The position numbers were made by a program, and so were the translations under genes. Below the pieces are notes generated by a model. The model worked only from the letters and a program-made list of their open reading frames with translations, had not been told where the DNA came from and did no database searches. From NCBI GenBank assembly GCA_023393125.1, contig JAEWMQ010000021.1:29706-93705 (forward strand): 64,000 nucleotides of DNA, written 5' to 3'. Origin of the DNA: Bacillota bacterium (GTDB lineage: Bacteria; Bacillota; Clostridia; Lachnospirales; Cellulosilyticaceae). Of this stretch, positions 1 to 9,053 are shown piece after piece (position 1 is the first letter of the stretch; every line of letters starts with the position of its first letter).

Positions 1-854
1 TGTAAGCTTCCGTTCCCCCACCTAACTACACCTCGGAAAACACCACCTCTTGGACATAAAATAACCGTTGTATCAGCACCTACTGTTATTTGAATATGCT
101 CCATTATACCATAATTTCCTTCGTTAAGAGCATTTTCTCCTGTAAGTTCATCTTTTCCTTTTACCCAATCTTTAGTAGTTCCTAACAAATGATAATAATA
201 ACCTATTTCTTCTGGCACTTCTATGATATACGTACGTTCAGATATATTAAAACTACCTCTTGGTGCTAAATCTTTCTCTAGAATCTTTAAACCAGTCTCT
301 TTTTCTGACTCGCTAGATATCGCTTTATAAGTAACTAGCATCCGTCCAGTCGTTTCTACATCCATCATCCCTGAAAGTAAACTACCTTTAGCCCATGACT
401 TTCCTTGTGAGTCATAAAGTACCCATCGTTGCCCTGGCTCTAGGTAATAGCACTCATCACTCACTGACTTAAAATAATCTTTTAGTAGTGTCTGGCCTGT
501 TTTCAAAAAATGATACGAGGGACCATCTGTAACAGCTTTACTAATACGAAGAAGCTGAGGTTCATCTTCTTGATTAATAATCTCTATCACCAATCGTAAA
601 TACTTATCTTCACTCTCATTAACATGGTGATAAAGCAATCTTCCTTTCCCCTTCATTTCACCCTGATATAAAATACCACTCTCTTTCACATCTTCTGGAG
701 AATTACTCATTAATACAATACCTTGTGTCTCTTCAAGCCTTTTCTTTTCTAAATGCTTATAGTGTCCATAATTTATAAGGGGCCTCGCCAAAAATTGATT
801 AGTTAATAAAAAAACCATACAAAATAGAATTAAAATTTTATTAAAATGTCGCAT
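1..854 (-). CDS. secreted protein of unknown function, C-terminus beyond window
   Basis: The reading frame is open from an ATG at 854 to the window edge, giving about 284 residues without a stop. A GGAGG ribosome binding site sits just upstream of the ATG. The first 23 residues have a basic start (MRHFNK) and a hydrophobic core (ILILFCMVFLL), so the protein is probably exported by a signal peptide or anchored by it. The rest is soluble, with alternating charged and aromatic residues suggesting beta-rich domains, and a segment near the end (TVILCPRGGVFRGVVRWGNG) typical of extracellular beta-sandwich folds. I recognise no family. It is the last gene on its strand before the hairpin at 978-1028. 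Confidence 0.6.
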   Translation of the reverse strand, partial: MRHFNKILILFCMVFLLTNQFLARPLINYGHYKHLEKKRLEETQGIVLMSNSPEDVKESGILYQGEMKGKGRLLYHHVNESEDKYLRLVIEIINQEDEPQLLRISKAVTDGPSYHFLKTGQTLLKDYFKSVSDECYYLEPGQRWVLYDSQGKSWAKGSLLSGMMDVETTGRMLVTYKAISSESEKETGLKILEKDLAPRGSFNISERTYIIEVPEEIGYYYHLLGTTKDWVKGKDELTGENALNEGNYGIMEHIQITVGADTTVILCPRGGVFRGVVRWGNGSL

Positions 855-977
855 ATCTTCCTCCTTTCGATTTTAGGATATGTCACACTCTATCGTTTTA
901 CACTTATAGCTTTTTCCAATATCTATATATGAATCACTGATCCACTACTCCATTGGAAAAAATTATTATAATGACTA

Positions 978-1028
978 AGTAAAGAGGGAATTATATAACA
1001 ATTATTGTTATATAATTCCCTCTTTACT
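978..1028. terminator. long perfect palindrome, likely terminator
   Basis: Two 25-base arms (978-1002 and 1004-1028) are perfectly complementary around one central base. The hairpin starts three bases after the stop codon of the HNH gene, and the minus strand after it is T-rich, so it most simply ends that transcript. Confidence 0.75.
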
Positions 1029-1030
1029 AA

Positions 1031-2485
1031 TCATGCTTTAATCATTTGTCTCATTTGCTCAATAGTTAATGCTGGTTGATGGCTATGAAGAATATGGTGA
1101 CAATTATGACAGATAGGTACTAAATCCTCTATTGGATGTGTATTTGGTAAAATTTCCTCATCTGATTCCATTTTAATATTGTGCACTTCTATAGCCATTT
1201 CATAAGCTTCACCATAAGTATAGCCATAGTCAAAACCACATATATCACAAATAGCCCCGTAATAACCGATGCATTCTGCTTTAATTTGTTCTTTTGATAA
1301 TTGTTTAGGCGCTTCTTTTTCTATACTATTTTCTTCTTGTTCCATGAAATCTACTGACTTAGTTTCTTGCGGTCCTTCTTCTTTTACTTCTTGTACAGGT
1401 GTTAGCTCAGCCATTTGTGTAAGTTCTTTAGGTTGCTCTTCTACTAACCTATTAACCTTATTGACCTGTGGTAAATCATCCTTTACCACTACTGGCTCAC
1501 TTTTTGCTTTAGGCATCATAATGGCTTCAAATAAACGGTCAAAATCTGATAAGTCATCATCTTTTTCTACTGCTTGTGTTTCTTCCGGCTCTTTTAATGC
1601 TTTTTCTTCTAGACCTAGTAAATTTTTATGCGTATGCACTGTTATATGCTCTACTTGGAGTTTTTCTTCCTGTACCAGTTTTTTGATAGCTTCTCTTAAA
1701 TTTCTTCTCAAACTCCATTCAAAGCAGCTATTATCCTTCACACCACCTATAAATAAGATATGCCACCATAAAGGTTTACTATCTATACTTGTTGGCACTT
1801 CTATCTTTAAATAAGCTTTAATACGCTTAGCCATAGCAGTTACAACTTCATTATATGGATAAGTTACTAAATATCCTTCCTCTTTTGAAAGATCCTCTGG
1901 TGTCACACCATCTCCCATTAGGTAAATTCTAAGCAATAAATCTAGATTTTTTTGAGAAACTAACTGACTATTTTGTAGAACATCTTCCCACATAGCCTGT
2001 GTAATCGCCATACCCTCTGAATAAAGCATATAAGGTGGTTTTGCATCCTCTTCTATCTTCTCTTCTTTATTATCTTGTAATAGACCTGTTAACTCTTCAT
2101 TTTTACTAAATAAAGGAGCTTCTTCATAAAATGTTATAGGCTCTTCTTCTACTTCTTCGATTTTATTAGGTGCATAGCTGTATTCTTCCAACTTTCTATC
2201 ACAGTATTTAACGATCTCTTCTATAAACAGCTGACGATAACGGCTATTGGTAATAAGCGCTTCTACACTTAAATCTAATCTCTCATTTTCCCAAAGCACT
2301 GCAAAATCCTGTACATTATTTTCAGTCGTAATATATTTAACTGCTGCTTCATAACCACCATATTTATTAATAAGGTCCATCAAACGAGGTGACTTATATT
2401 TCAGTTCTTTCGTCATACGCTTGTAAAGTGCAATCATCTCTTGATGAAATGCTTTCTTAAGTTGTTCACTGTCTAATTGTGCCAT
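1031..2485 (-). CDS. HNH endonuclease with McrB-like N-terminal regions
   Basis: A 484-residue protein in three parts. Residues 1-100 contain the motif KYGGYEAAVKY ... LWENERLDLSVEAL, a module I know from many uncharacterised bacterial HNH and restriction-like proteins. Residues about 155-270 (LLLRIYLMGDGV ... PLWWHILFIGG ... FEWSLRRNLREAI) resemble the N-terminal region found in some McrB-type modification-dependent restriction proteins. A low-complexity acidic linker (about 300-400) follows. Residues 405-484 form an HNH fold: CDICG, EVHNI as the first His-Asn pair, then LVPICHNCHHILH with the second zinc-binding CxxC and catalytic histidines. Family knowledge suggests a DNA nuclease, possibly acting on modified DNA; that specificity is inference. 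It stands alone, with a hairpin in its leader at 2533-2570 and a terminator directly after the stop. Confidence 0.75.
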   Translation of the reverse strand: MAQLDSEQLKKAFHQEMIALYKRMTKELKYKSPRLMDLINKYGGYEAAVKYITTENNVQDFAVLWENERLDLSVEALITNSRYRQLFIEEIVKYCDRKLEEYSYAPNKIEEVEEEPITFYEEAPLFSKNEELTGLLQDNKEEKIEEDAKPPYMLYSEGMAITQAMWEDVLQNSQLVSQKNLDLLLRIYLMGDGVTPEDLSKEEGYLVTYPYNEVVTAMAKRIKAYLKIEVPTSIDSKPLWWHILFIGGVKDNSCFEWSLRRNLREAIKKLVQEEKLQVEHITVHTHKNLLGLEEKALKEPEETQAVEKDDDLSDFDRLFEAIMMPKAKSEPVVVKDDLPQVNKVNRLVEEQPKELTQMAELTPVQEVKEEGPQETKSVDFMEQEENSIEKEAPKQLSKEQIKAECIGYYGAICDICGFDYGYTYGEAYEMAIEVHNIKMESDEEILPNTHPIEDLVPICHNCHHILHSHQPALTIEQMRQMIKA

Positions 2486-2532
2486 GTCATTACCTCTACT
2501 TTTAGTTGTCTATTTCTAAGATAAAGTGGGAC

Positions 2533-2570
2533 ATTAAAATGACACTGTAAATTGCCAGTGTCATTTTAAT
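2533..2570 (-). repeat. 15-bp inverted repeat upstream of the HNH gene
   Basis: Perfectly complementary arms at 2533-2547 and 2556-2570 (core GACACTG / CAGTGTC) with an 8-base loop. It lies about 50 bases before the start of the HNH gene in its 5' leader or promoter region. It lacks a following T-run on the minus strand, so an operator or leader hairpin is more likely than a terminator. Confidence 0.5.
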
Positions 2571-2830
2571 AGAATATCCTATTTTTATAAAAATATGAGT
2601 TTTTCTTTAGATCCTTTTTCATCTACTTCTTTTAAGTAGCTTTACTTTATCTCTTCCCATTTGTTTATTTATTGATTATAACATACTTTATAATATAACT
2701 CTAGTTCTAGACATATATTTAAATTCAATACCTTTTCTATTTTCAGTAATGGATTAGGTATTTTTGTCAAATATAAAATATTATTATTAATTATCAATTA
2801 AATCTGTTAATTTAAAGACTAATCAAATCA

Positions 2831-2870
2831 AAAAGGCACCAATAGCTTCTCTTTGCTATTGGTACCTTTT
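2831..2870 (-). terminator. intrinsic terminator of nifJ
   Basis: Hairpin with arms 2831-2846 and 2855-2870 (AAAAGG...CCAATAGC / GCTATTGG...CCTTTT, one mismatch) placed 19 bases after the nifJ stop, with a T-run on the minus strand. Confidence 0.85.
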
Positions 2871-2888
2871 GTTAGTTATTATTTTCTA

Positions 2889-5800
2889 TTAAAATTCTTG
2901 AGCTGCAAGACGTTTATAATTAGTTAAACGATCGTTAGCTTGTTTTTCTGCCATCTCAAACATTGCTTCTGCTTGTTCTGGATATTGTTTCATAATAGCT
3001 GAATAACGTACTTGCCCCATAATAAAATCTCTAAAGCTTTCTGTTGGTTCTTTTGAGTCTAAAATAAATGGATTTTTACCTTGTTCTTCAAGAACTGGAT
3101 TGTAGCGATATAAGTGCCAGTAACCTGCTTTAACAGCATCTCCCATATGTGAAATAGATTTACCCATACCACATTTTAAGCCATGGCTAATACATGTTGA
3201 GTAAGCAATAATGATAGATGGTCCTTCATAAGCTTCAGCTTCAAGCATAGCTTTAACTAATTGATTTTTATCTGCTCCCATAGCTACTTGTGCTACATAG
3301 ACATTACCATAAGCCATCATCATACGACCAAGGTCTTTTTTACGTGTACGTTTACCTGATGCCGCAAATTTAGCCATAGCTGCCATTGGTGTAGATTTAG
3401 AAGATTGACCACCTGTATTTGAGTAAATCTCTGTATCAAATACTAAAACATTAATATTTTCACCTGATGCAAGAACATGATCAAGGCCACCATAACCAAT
3501 ATCATAAGCCCATCCATCACCACCGATGATCCATTGTGAACGTTTTACAAGATAATCTCTTCTTTCTTCTACTTGTTTAAGCGCTTCTTTTGCATCTTCT
3601 AATGTAATCACATGGTTATCAAGAATAGCTTCTATTTCTTTACTATATACTTTTGAAAGCTCACCATTTTCTTTGTTTTCTAACCAGTTATTAATGCTTT
3701 CTTTTGCTTTTTCATCAATTGGAAGTGCAGCGATTTCTCTTAAGCACTCTGCAATACGATCTCTCATTTGGTTAACAGCAAGCATCATACCAAGTCCATA
3801 TTCTGCATTATCTTCAAAGAGTGAGTTTGCCCAAGCTGGTCCTTTTCCTTCATGATTTGTTGTATAAGGTGTGCTAGGTGCAGAACCACCCCAAATAGAT
3901 GAACAACCTGTTGCATTAGAAATCATCATACGATCACCAAAAAGTTGTGTTAAAAGTTTCATATAAGGTGTTTCACCACAACCAGCACAAGCCCCTGAGA
4001 ACTCCATGAGTGGTGTTTTAAATTGACTATCTTTTACTGTTGTACCTTTTACAAGATCACCTTTATAAGCAACTTTATCTGAAGCAGCAAATTCCCAATT
4101 TGGAATTTCTTTTTCTACTTGTGTTGCAAGTGGTTTCATAACAAGAGATTTAACTTTTGTAGGACAGATATCTACACAGTTACCACAACCTGTACAGTCC
4201 ATAGTACTTACTTGTATTCTAAATGAAAGACCTTCAAATCCTTTACCAACTGCCTTTTTAGCTTCAAATCCTTCTGGTGCATTTTTCATTTCATCTTCTG
4301 ATACAAGTACTGGACGAATACATGCATGTGGACATACAAAGCTACATTGATTACATTGAATACATGTATCTAGATTCCACTCTGGTACATCGATTCCTAC
4401 ACCACGTTTTTCATAAGCTGCAGTACCTGCTGGGAAGGTTCCATCTTCATAACCATTAAAGGCACTTACTGGAAGATAATCACCTTCTTGACGATTAATA
4501 GGCTCTACAATATTTTTAATAAAGTCAGGCTTATTATCTGCTACTACTTCTTTATCTTCAGCATTTGCCCATGCTGCTGGTACATCGATTTTAACAAGTG
4601 ATGTGAAACCTGCTTCTACAGCCTTATAATTCATTTCTACAACATCTTGTCCTTTTTTACCATATGTTTTTTCTATAGATTTTTTAAGATAAGAAATAGC
4701 ATCTTCTTCTGAAATAATATTAGCAAGTTTAAAGAAAGCTGCTTGCATGATCATATTAACACGTTTACCAAGCCCTATACTTGCTGCTATTCCTACTGCA
4801 TCAATTGTATAGAAATTAATATTATTTTCAGCAATGAAACGTTTCATTTTTGCTGGTAATTTTTCTTCTAATTCTTCTTTTGACCAAAGACAGTTAAGTA
4901 CGAAGTTACCACCTTTTTTAAGTCCTTTTAAGAGATCATATTCATTAACATAAGCTTGTTGTGAACATGCAATGTAATCTGCTTCGTCAATTAAATAAGT
5001 TGAACGAATTGGTTCATTACCAAATCTTAAGTGTGACATGGTAATTCCACCAGATTTTTTTGAATCATATGCAAAATAAGCTTGTACATATTTATTAGTA
5101 TGTTCACCAATAATCTTAACAGCTTGCTTATTCGCACCCACAGTACCATCTGATCCAAGCCCCCAGAATTTACATCTTACTGTACCTCCTGTTGAAATCT
5201 TAAGTTCATCATTAACTGGAATAGAAGTAAATGTAACATCATCATTAATACCTACTGTGAAGTTATTCTTTGCATCAGTAGATTTTAAATGTTCATATAC
5301 AGCTTTGATATCAGTTGGTGTAACGTCTTTTGAACCAAGTCCATAACGTCCTCCAATAATCTCTGGCGCATTAGCTATATTATAGAAAGCAGAACGTACA
5401 TCTAAGTAAAGTGGCTCACCAATTGAACCTGGTTCTTTTGTACGATCAAGCACACATACTTTTTTTACTGTGCTTGGCATTGCTGCTAAGAAATGCTTTT
5501 CTGAGAATGGACGGAATAAATGTACTTTTACTAATCCATATTTTTCACCTTGTGCATTAAGCGCATCAATAGTTTCTTCAATTGTTTCTGTTACAGATCC
5601 AATTGCAACTACCACGTACTCTGCATCTTCTGCACCATAATAGTTAAATAGTCCGTAGTTTCTACCTGTAAGACTATTCATTTTTTGCATATATTCTTCT
5701 ACAATTGGAACAATATTATTATAGAATTTATTTGAAGCTTCTCTTGTTTGGAAATAAATATCAGGATTTTGAGCTGTTCCTCTTGTTACTGGATGATTTG

Positions 5801-6428
5801 GTGAAAGTGCTCTTGCTCTAAACTCAGCTAAAGCTTCTTGATCTAATAGTGCTGCATAGTCACTATATTCTAATACTTCTACTTTTTGAATTTCATGAGA
5901 TGTTCTGAAACCATCAAAGAAATGAACAAAAGGAAGTCTTCCTTTAATAGCAGCGAGATGTGCTACTGGCGCAAGGTCTGCTACTTCTTGTACAGAACCT
6001 GAAGCAAGCATTACACAACCACTTTGTCTAGCTGCCATAACATCTTGATGATCCCCAAAGATAGATAAAGCCTGTGCAGCAAGAGCACGAGCACTTACAT
6101 GAAATACTCCTGGTAAAAGTTCTCCTGCTACTTTATACATATTTGGAATCATTAAAAGAAGTCCTTGTGAAGCTGTAAAAGTAGTTGTTAAAGCACCAGC
6201 TTGTAATGAACCATGGAAAGTTCCTGCTGCTCCAGCTTCTGATTGCATCTCTACAACCCTAACTTTTTGTCCAAAAATATTCTTTCTATTTTGTGCTGCC
6301 CAGTCATCTACTACTTCTGCCATAGTAGATGAAGGCGTAATTGGATAAATAGCCGCTACATCTGTAAAGGCATAAGCAACATGTGCTGCTGCTGTATTCC
6401 CATCTATTGTCATTAGTTTTTTTGCCAT
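2889..6428 (-). CDS. nifJ: pyruvate:ferredoxin oxidoreductase (homodimeric type)
   Basis: A full-length 1179-residue single-chain enzyme that oxidises pyruvate with CoA to acetyl-CoA and CO2 and reduces ferredoxin in the cytoplasm; it is the central catabolic step in clostridia. The N-terminal pyrimidine-binding domain carries AYAFTDVAAIYPITPSS. Two [4Fe-4S] motifs lie at about residues 689-700 (CIQCNQCSFVCP) and 746-757 (CTGCGNCVDICP). CAGCGETPY is in the proximal cluster/TPP region, and the TPP-binding GDGWAYDIGYGG ... NTGGQSSKSTP lies around 968-1010. A GAAGG ribosome binding site precedes the ATG at 6428. It is transcribed divergently from fprA and ends in its own terminator, so it is monocistronic. 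Confidence 0.97.
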   Translation of the reverse strand: MAKKLMTIDGNTAAAHVAYAFTDVAAIYPITPSSTMAEVVDDWAAQNRKNIFGQKVRVVEMQSEAGAAGTFHGSLQAGALTTTFTASQGLLLMIPNMYKVAGELLPGVFHVSARALAAQALSIFGDHQDVMAARQSGCVMLASGSVQEVADLAPVAHLAAIKGRLPFVHFFDGFRTSHEIQKVEVLEYSDYAALLDQEALAEFRARALSPNHPVTRGTAQNPDIYFQTREASNKFYNNIVPIVEEYMQKMNSLTGRNYGLFNYYGAEDAEYVVVAIGSVTETIEETIDALNAQGEKYGLVKVHLFRPFSEKHFLAAMPSTVKKVCVLDRTKEPGSIGEPLYLDVRSAFYNIANAPEIIGGRYGLGSKDVTPTDIKAVYEHLKSTDAKNNFTVGINDDVTFTSIPVNDELKISTGGTVRCKFWGLGSDGTVGANKQAVKIIGEHTNKYVQAYFAYDSKKSGGITMSHLRFGNEPIRSTYLIDEADYIACSQQAYVNEYDLLKGLKKGGNFVLNCLWSKEELEEKLPAKMKRFIAENNINFYTIDAVGIAASIGLGKRVNMIMQAAFFKLANIISEEDAISYLKKSIEKTYGKKGQDVVEMNYKAVEAGFTSLVKIDVPAAWANAEDKEVVADNKPDFIKNIVEPINRQEGDYLPVSAFNGYEDGTFPAGTAAYEKRGVGIDVPEWNLDTCIQCNQCSFVCPHACIRPVLVSEDEMKNAPEGFEAKKAVGKGFEGLSFRIQVSTMDCTGCGNCVDICPTKVKSLVMKPLATQVEKEIPNWEFAASDKVAYKGDLVKGTTVKDSQFKTPLMEFSGACAGCGETPYMKLLTQLFGDRMMISNATGCSSIWGGSAPSTPYTTNHEGKGPAWANSLFEDNAEYGLGMMLAVNQMRDRIAECLREIAALPIDEKAKESINNWLENKENGELSKVYSKEIEAILDNHVITLEDAKEALKQVEERRDYLVKRSQWIIGGDGWAYDIGYGGLDHVLASGENINVLVFDTEIYSNTGGQSSKSTPMAAMAKFAASGKRTRKKDLGRMMMAYGNVYVAQVAMGADKNQLVKAMLEAEAYEGPSIIIAYSTCISHGLKCGMGKSISHMGDAVKAGYWHLYRYNPVLEEQGKNPFILDSKEPTESFRDFIMGQVRYSAIMKQYPEQAEAMFEMAEKQANDRLTNYKRLAAQEF

Positions 6429-6619
6429 AAAATGACCTTCTTTCTTTGTATAATGTATGCTTATAAACTAATTCGGTATTTTTTTCTAAGACTTGTGAAA
6501 ATCTACCTTTTCATTAGTCTTATTACATTTAATAATAGTTATTATCTACAGTCCATTATATACATTTTTCTCAGATTTTCCAGTATTTTTTTTAGTACAA
6601 TCCATTTTGTGTGATTTTC

Positions 6620-6655
6620 TTGACAACTTATGCATTTATTCTATAATAATTATTA
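6620..6655 (+). promoter_or_regulatory. fprA promoter with overlapping PerR-type box
   Basis: TTGACA at 6620-6625 and TATAAT at 6642-6647, spaced by 16 bases, form a near-consensus sigma-A promoter. The sequence at 6641-6655 (CTATAATAATTATTA) matches the PerR consensus TTATAATNATTATAA at 12 of 14 defined positions and covers the -10 box. Repression by a peroxide-sensing Fur-family protein, relieved by oxidants, is the natural reading, as reported for FprA genes of Clostridium acetobutylicum. No perR gene lies in the window. Confidence 0.7.
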
Positions 6656-6716
6656 TTAAATAAAATTATTTTAAACTAATACACATAGTATATTAGTTAT
6701 TAGAGGAGTTGTTTAC

Positions 6717-7925
6717 ATGTCCGATATATTAAACGTTACACCGGATTTTTATTGGCTAGGGGCGCTTGATCCAACCCTACGTACTTTTGATATTGTTATG
6801 GAAACTAAATTTGGTACTACTTATAACTCGTATCTTTTAAAAGGTAGCGATGGCATCGCTCTATTTGAAACTGTTAAAGATAAATGTTTTGATGGATATC
6901 TTGAAAAACTGAAAAAAATAGTAGCCTTAGAAGATATTAAATATATTATTGTAGATCACACAGAACCTGATCATGCTGGTAGTGTTGCCAAATTGCTTCC
7001 TCATACACCAAATGCTACTGTTGTGGGTAGCCTTTTAGCTATTAAATTTATAAGTGAAATCATTAATGCACCATTTAAAAGCCTTGTTGTTAGAGATGGA
7101 GATACACTTTCTTTAGGTAATAAAACAATTCGTTTTATAAGTGTTCCTCAACTTCATTGGCCTGATACAATGTACTCTTATGTAGAAGAAGATGGACTTT
7201 TAATCACTTGTGATTCTTTTGGTGCACATTATTCGGATGAACGTATTTTTAAATCTGCTTTAGAGGCTAATCATGAAGCTGATTATGAGTCTGCCTATAA
7301 ATATTATTATGATATGATTATGGGACCGTTTAAACCTTTTGTATTAAATGCCCTAGATAAAATTAAAGACCTTTCTATTAAATTTATCTGTCCTGGACAT
7401 GGTATGATTCTAGATGAAACCAACATGCAAAAGTATATAGAGCTTTATAAAACTTGGAGTACTCCAAAAGACGTTTCACCAAAAATTGTTGTAGCCTATG
7501 TATCTGCATATGGTTACACAAAGGAAATGGCTGAAACTATATGCGAAGGTATTAAAGCCAGCGATTATACTGGAGAAGTAGTTCTTCTTAACTTAGAAAC
7601 AGATAGTCTCACTGACACGATGTCTCATATTGAAACAGCACAAGGGCTGCTTTTAGGTTCTCCAACTATTTTAGCAGATGCACTTCCTCCTATTTGGAAT
7701 GTTCTTACTTCCCTTAATCCAGTAGTTCATAGACACTTAACTGTTGGTGTATTTGGTTCTTATGGTTGGAGTGGTGAAGCACTATCTCATATAGCACAAC
7801 GCTTCAAACAGCTTAAATGTAAAATGCCATTACAACCTCTAGGTTCTGTTTTCAAACCAAGTGAAGCAAACTTACAGGAAGCCTTTAATTATGGTAAAGA
7901 TTTTGCTACAGCAATTCTTAAATAA
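6717..7925 (+). CDS. fprA: diiron A-type flavoprotein (oxygen/NO reductase)
   Basis: A 402-residue soluble flavodiiron protein. Residues 1-250 form the metallo-beta-lactamase-like diiron domain with the ligand set HTEPDHAG (about 81-88), HWPD, DSFGAH and GHG (near 225). Residues 255-402 form a flavodoxin domain that binds FMN (VAYVSAYGYTKEMA, GSPTI, GSYGWSGEA). The family accepts electrons from rubredoxin or a reductase and reduces O2 to water or NO to N2O, protecting anaerobes from air. A GAGGAG ribosome binding site precedes the ATG. The gene is single, with a PerR-type promoter upstream and a strong terminator downstream, which supports an oxidative-stress role. Whether O2 or NO is preferred cannot be told from sequence. 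Confidence 0.93.
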   Translation: MSDILNVTPDFYWLGALDPTLRTFDIVMETKFGTTYNSYLLKGSDGIALFETVKDKCFDGYLEKLKKIVALEDIKYIIVDHTEPDHAGSVAKLLPHTPNATVVGSLLAIKFISEIINAPFKSLVVRDGDTLSLGNKTIRFISVPQLHWPDTMYSYVEEDGLLITCDSFGAHYSDERIFKSALEANHEADYESAYKYYYDMIMGPFKPFVLNALDKIKDLSIKFICPGHGMILDETNMQKYIELYKTWSTPKDVSPKIVVAYVSAYGYTKEMAETICEGIKASDYTGEVVLLNLETDSLTDTMSHIETAQGLLLGSPTILADALPPIWNVLTSLNPVVHRHLTVGVFGSYGWSGEALSHIAQRFKQLKCKMPLQPLGSVFKPSEANLQEAFNYGKDFATAILK

Positions 7926-7931
7926 CTTTAA

Positions 7932-7992
7932 AATAATTAGAATAAATAAAAGGGTAGCCATATTGGTTACCCTTTTATTTATTCTAATTATT
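7932..7992. terminator. terminator after fprA
   Basis: Arms 7932-7959 and 7965-7992 form a 28-bp stem with one mismatch near the loop (GGGTAGCC / GGTTACCC). It has A- and T-rich flanks on both strands and lies between the convergent fprA and DUF488 genes, so it can serve both. Confidence 0.85.
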
Positions 7993-8032
7993 AGCTTATA
8001 CTATGATACTAAGTACTGATAATACGTTTGTT

Positions 8033-8674
8033 TTACTTCTTTTTTGGTGAAGCATATGCTTCTTTTAATACACGCTTTGAATTAACTTCTACAATTTGAT
8101 TGCTTTGTAATTCGTATGCTTTATTAATGAGCTGCCTTTTATGAGGTTTATTAAATAAATCTAATTGAGGTTGCTCTGGAAAGTGTCTTTCTAATAACGC
8201 TTCTTCTAAATCACTTTGTGTTTGTAAGTGCCCATCATATAAAATATGATAGATATCATATCCTCTATCTCTCAAAGCTCTTCCTACCAAGGTACTTCTA
8301 TGACAATCACCAGGTGCTTTTTCTGCACACATAAAAGCAATATGATAGCCTGCTTCAATCCCTCTTATAATGGTTTCAATTCCTTCTTTAAAAACAGGAA
8401 GATCTGCTATCTTTACAAAATCTAAATAGCCCGCTTCATTCAAAAGCAAACTGTCTGGCCTAATAATACCAAATGCTTCTTGCATTTGACGATATAAAAT
8501 GCCCTGTTTGTTAAAAAAATACTTAATTGGCTCTTTATTAAATTGCGGGTGAAACTTAGAATAAGCCATAGTTCTTACATCAATTACACAATTAATTTGA
8601 TACCTTTTGAGTAAGGCTAAAAAGCTTTCCTGGGTATGATGTGCATAGCCTATGGTATAAGCACATTTTTCCAT
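8033..8674 (-). CDS. DUF488 family protein
   Basis: A 213-residue cytoplasmic protein of the DUF488 family, recognised from the N-terminal TIGYAHHTQESFLALL, CVIDVRTMAYSKFHPQFNK, a mid-protein FMCAEKAPGDCHRS motif with conserved Cys and His, and the family's usual length. The family's biochemical function is not established; the Cys-containing motif is conserved and suggests an enzyme. The last 40 residues are basic. It is followed on the opposite side by the fprA terminator and preceded by a small gene at 8725-8895 on the same strand, 50 bases away. Confidence 0.8.
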   Translation of the reverse strand: MEKCAYTIGYAHHTQESFLALLKRYQINCVIDVRTMAYSKFHPQFNKEPIKYFFNKQGILYRQMQEAFGIIRPDSLLLNEAGYLDFVKIADLPVFKEGIETIIRGIEAGYHIAFMCAEKAPGDCHRSTLVGRALRDRGYDIYHILYDGHLQTQSDLEEALLERHFPEQPQLDLFNKPHKRQLINKAYELQSNQIVEVNSKRVLKEAYASPKKK

Positions 8675-8724
8675 CTGTTGTCTCCTTTATCTTGCTAACT
8701 TTTCTCACCATTAAAGGTTATTAA

Positions 8725-8895
8725 CTATGCAGATAAATAATTCTTTTTCAAGGAATTATTTCCTTTTATTGTCTGTGGGATATAGTTTTGAATGATACTT
8801 CCTCTTAGTTGGTTTTTATCATATAACATAGTTACATAAACACTCTTTTCTCCACCTCGTGCACGATAGTAACACATTGTTTCTCCTGCTTTCAT
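8725..8895 (-). CDS. small basic protein of 56 residues
   Basis: An ATG at 8895 is preceded by a very strong GGAGGGG ribosome binding site at the correct spacing and opens a frame of 56 codons ending in TAG at 8725. The product (starts MKAGETMCYYRARGGEK, ends NNSLKKNYLSA) is basic and has no membrane segment. No family is recognised. The ribosome binding site is the main reason to call it. It may be cotranscribed with the DUF488 gene downstream. Confidence 0.5.
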   Translation of the reverse strand: MKAGETMCYYRARGGEKSVYVTMLYDKNQLRGSIIQNYIPQTIKGNNSLKKNYLSA

Positions 8896-9053
8896 TTGAT
8901 CCCCTCCATTTAGTATATCTCATTTAATTTGTCTTTATTATACATGATATCGAACGTATGTTCTACTCTTTTTTAATTATAATAGTCAACAATTTTCTTT
9001 TTTATTTTATTTCATTTTTCATTCATTATTAACAAAAAATACTGTTTAGCTTT

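Larger units (their letters stand above)
2486..2888. other. intergenic region between HNH gene and nifJ
   Basis: About 400 bases without a gene. It holds the inverted repeat at 2533-2570 and the nifJ terminator at 2831-2870. The remainder is very AT-rich and I see nothing else in it. Confidence 0.6.

Noticed and set aside
1269..1814. A 181-codon plus-strand frame inside the HNH gene
   Set aside because: It is rich in Cys, Ser and Phe, antiparallel to a clear protein-coding gene, has no ribosome binding site and matches the reverse of its codon pattern.
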